Shown here: positions 6,845 through 7,612 of the stretch, one piece after another | Layout of the letters: each line of letters opens with the position of its first letter | How positions within the stretch are numbered: the stretch's first letter is position 1 | Origin: Patescibacteria group bacterium | GTDB lineage: Bacteria > Patescibacteriota > Saccharimonadia > CAILAD01 > GCA-016700035 | Length of the DNA stretch: 7,612 nucleotides | Direction: 5' to 3' | Assembly (NCBI GenBank): GCA_030917125.1 | Contig: JAUPVH010000002.1 | Span: forward strand, 1-7,612 | Program-made: the position numbers and the translations under genes | The notes under the pieces: generated by a model | Told to the model about the DNA's origin: nothing | The model's input: only the letters and a program-made list of their open reading frames with translations | The model's database searches: none

Positions 6845-6852
6845 ATATCTAT

Positions 6853-6860
6853 AGTATACT
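6853..6860. promoter_or_regulatory. Palindromic bidirectional -10 element between crtYc-like gene and crtI
   Basis: AGTATACT is a perfect 8-bp palindrome, so TATACT is read on the plus strand (6855-6860) and on the minus strand (6858-6853). Each copy is exactly 8 nt from the ATG it faces: plus to crtI at 6869, minus to the crtYc-like gene at 6844. Both match 5 of 6 bases of TATAAT. No good -35 or TGn extension is seen on either side. The only intergenic DNA is 24 nt, so this box is the obvious core promoter for both genes, and both mRNAs should be leaderless or nearly so. Confidence 0.6.
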
Positions 6861-6868
6861 GAATTCTA

Positions 6869-7612
6869 ATGAAAAAGCAGACGAAGAAAAAAGCTCAGCG
6901 CACAGCGATTGTCATTGGTGCCGGCATTGGTGGACTGGCTACGGCCGCCCGGCTCGCCAAAGATGGCTGGAAAGTGACAATTCTTGAAAAAGAAGCCCTG
7001 ATTGGTGGAAGAGCACATCGCATCGATCAGGATGGGTATCGATTTGACACTGGTCCGACAATATTAATGATGACCGATGTCCTCTACGATACCTTCGCGT
7101 ACTGCGGTAAAGATTTCGATGACTACATCGATTTAAAGCAGCTCGAGCCAAACTATCAGGTATTTTTCCCGGATGGGCAAAAAATTGAAGTGAGTTCCAA
7201 CTTACCGCGCTTTGCCAAGGAACTTGCCAAGATTGACGAAAAGGCGCCTGAGCAGTTTTATCGTTATTTTGCAGACGTAGCAAAAATTTACCGCTTGGCT
7301 CGCGGGCAGTTTATTGATAAGAATTTTGATAAGCTGACAGATTTTATTAATGTAAAGGCTGGTTTGGAGCTAGCTAAGGGGCGCGGGCTCTATAAGCTCT
7401 ATAATTTTGTGTCACGCTATTTTACCGACCCGCGTTTGAGGCAGTTGTTTTCGTTCCAATCTATGTACCTGGGTGTAACGCCATATGAGGCACCAGCGGT
7501 GTACTCGGTAGTGAGCTATATGGAGACAGGTCTTGGAATTTGGTATCCAAAGGGCGGCATGCATGCCCTCCCTCGAGCATTTGGTAAGCTGTGTGAGGAT
7601 TTGGGTGTTGAA
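6869..7612 (+). CDS. crtI: Phytoene desaturase CrtI (5' part, cut by window end)
   Basis: The frame stays open for 248 codons to the window edge, about half of a usual CrtI of roughly 500 aa. After a Lys-rich head comes the FAD-binding strand AIVIGAGIGGLATAARLAKD (13-32, GxGxxG at 17-22) with Glu40 ending the next strand, then IGGRAHRI (45-52) and YRFDTGPTIL (57-66), all standard CrtI marks. Further on lie FQSMYLGVTPYEAPAVYS and the LGIWYPKGGMHALPRAF region, also typical. CrtI desaturates phytoene stepwise to neurosporene or lycopene at the membrane, using FAD. ATG 6869 is the only sensible start and lies 8 nt after a -10 box with no Shine-Dalgarno, so the mRNA is probably leaderless. It is divergent from the cyclase-elongase operon and would supply its lycopene. 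The number of desaturation steps cannot be judged. Confidence 0.93.
   Translation, partial: MKKQTKKKAQRTAIVIGAGIGGLATAARLAKDGWKVTILEKEALIGGRAHRIDQDGYRFDTGPTILMMTDVLYDTFAYCGKDFDDYIDLKQLEPNYQVFFPDGQKIEVSSNLPRFAKELAKIDEKAPEQFYRYFADVAKIYRLARGQFIDKNFDKLTDFINVKAGLELAKGRGLYKLYNFVSRYFTDPRLRQLFSFQSMYLGVTPYEAPAVYSVVSYMETGLGIWYPKGGMHALPRAFGKLCEDLGVE

Noticed and set aside
6939..7283. Minus-strand open frame opposite crtI
   Set aside because: It lies fully within the conserved crtI FAD-binding region and shows no family motif.
1..7612. CRISPR array, tRNA, rRNA, insertion sequence or att site
   Set aside because: No regularly spaced repeats, cloverleaf, transposase or terminal inverted repeats were seen, and coding sequence fills almost all of the window.

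Overview
The window carries eight complete protein-coding genes and one that runs off the right edge. Stops are TAA, TAG and TGA. CrtYc ends on TGA inside an ATGA overlap, so the standard code fits and the TGA=Gly code of some candidate-phyla bacteria does not. Genes are tightly packed: the only gaps are short promoter stretches, two convergent pairs meet with a 3-nt gap or a 4-nt overlap, and no terminator hairpin is visible. Most transcription units start without a Shine-Dalgarno site, with a -10-like box 6-8 nt before the ATG, which suggests leaderless mRNAs. This style, together with a C50-carotenoid-type gene set, points to a streamlined Actinobacteriota-like or Patescibacteria/Saccharibacteria-like bacterium. 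The sequence alone does not decide between them.

Left part (1-3085): an AEC-family permease on the minus strand is divergent from a plus-strand pair made of an alpha/beta hydrolase and an unrecognised 155-aa protein, joined by a TAATG stop/start overlap. A minus-strand LOG-family (TIGR00730-type) nucleotide phosphoribohydrolase converges on that pair. Middle (3165-4160): an unrecognised four-helix membrane protein with an extracytoplasmic helical region and a Pro/Gln/Thr-rich tail is divergent from the LOG gene.

Right part (4157-7612): a carotenoid locus. A minus-strand operon encodes the two halves of a heterodimeric lycopene cyclase (CrtYc/CrtYe-like, then CrtYd/CrtYf-like), followed by a 695-aa fusion of a UbiA-type lycopene elongase (CrtEb-like) with a complete membrane-anchored GT2 glycosyltransferase (CrtX/CrtQ-like). 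The phytoene desaturase crtI starts divergently and is cut by the window end. Read together, CrtI would make lycopene, the UbiA domain would add C5 units, the CrtYc/Yd pair would cyclise the ends to a C50 carotenoid, and the fused GT2 domain would glycosylate it. Phytoene synthase (crtB) and GGPP synthase (crtE) are not in the window and may lie beyond crtI.

The strongest points for a second look are the elongase-glycosyltransferase fusion; the crtI/crtYc start region, where one 8-bp palindrome (AGTATACT) supplies a -10 box to both strands at identical distances from the two ATGs; the recurring short-leader promoter layout; and the roughly 100-140-nt two-frame overlap between the tail of CrtYd and the head of the fusion gene.
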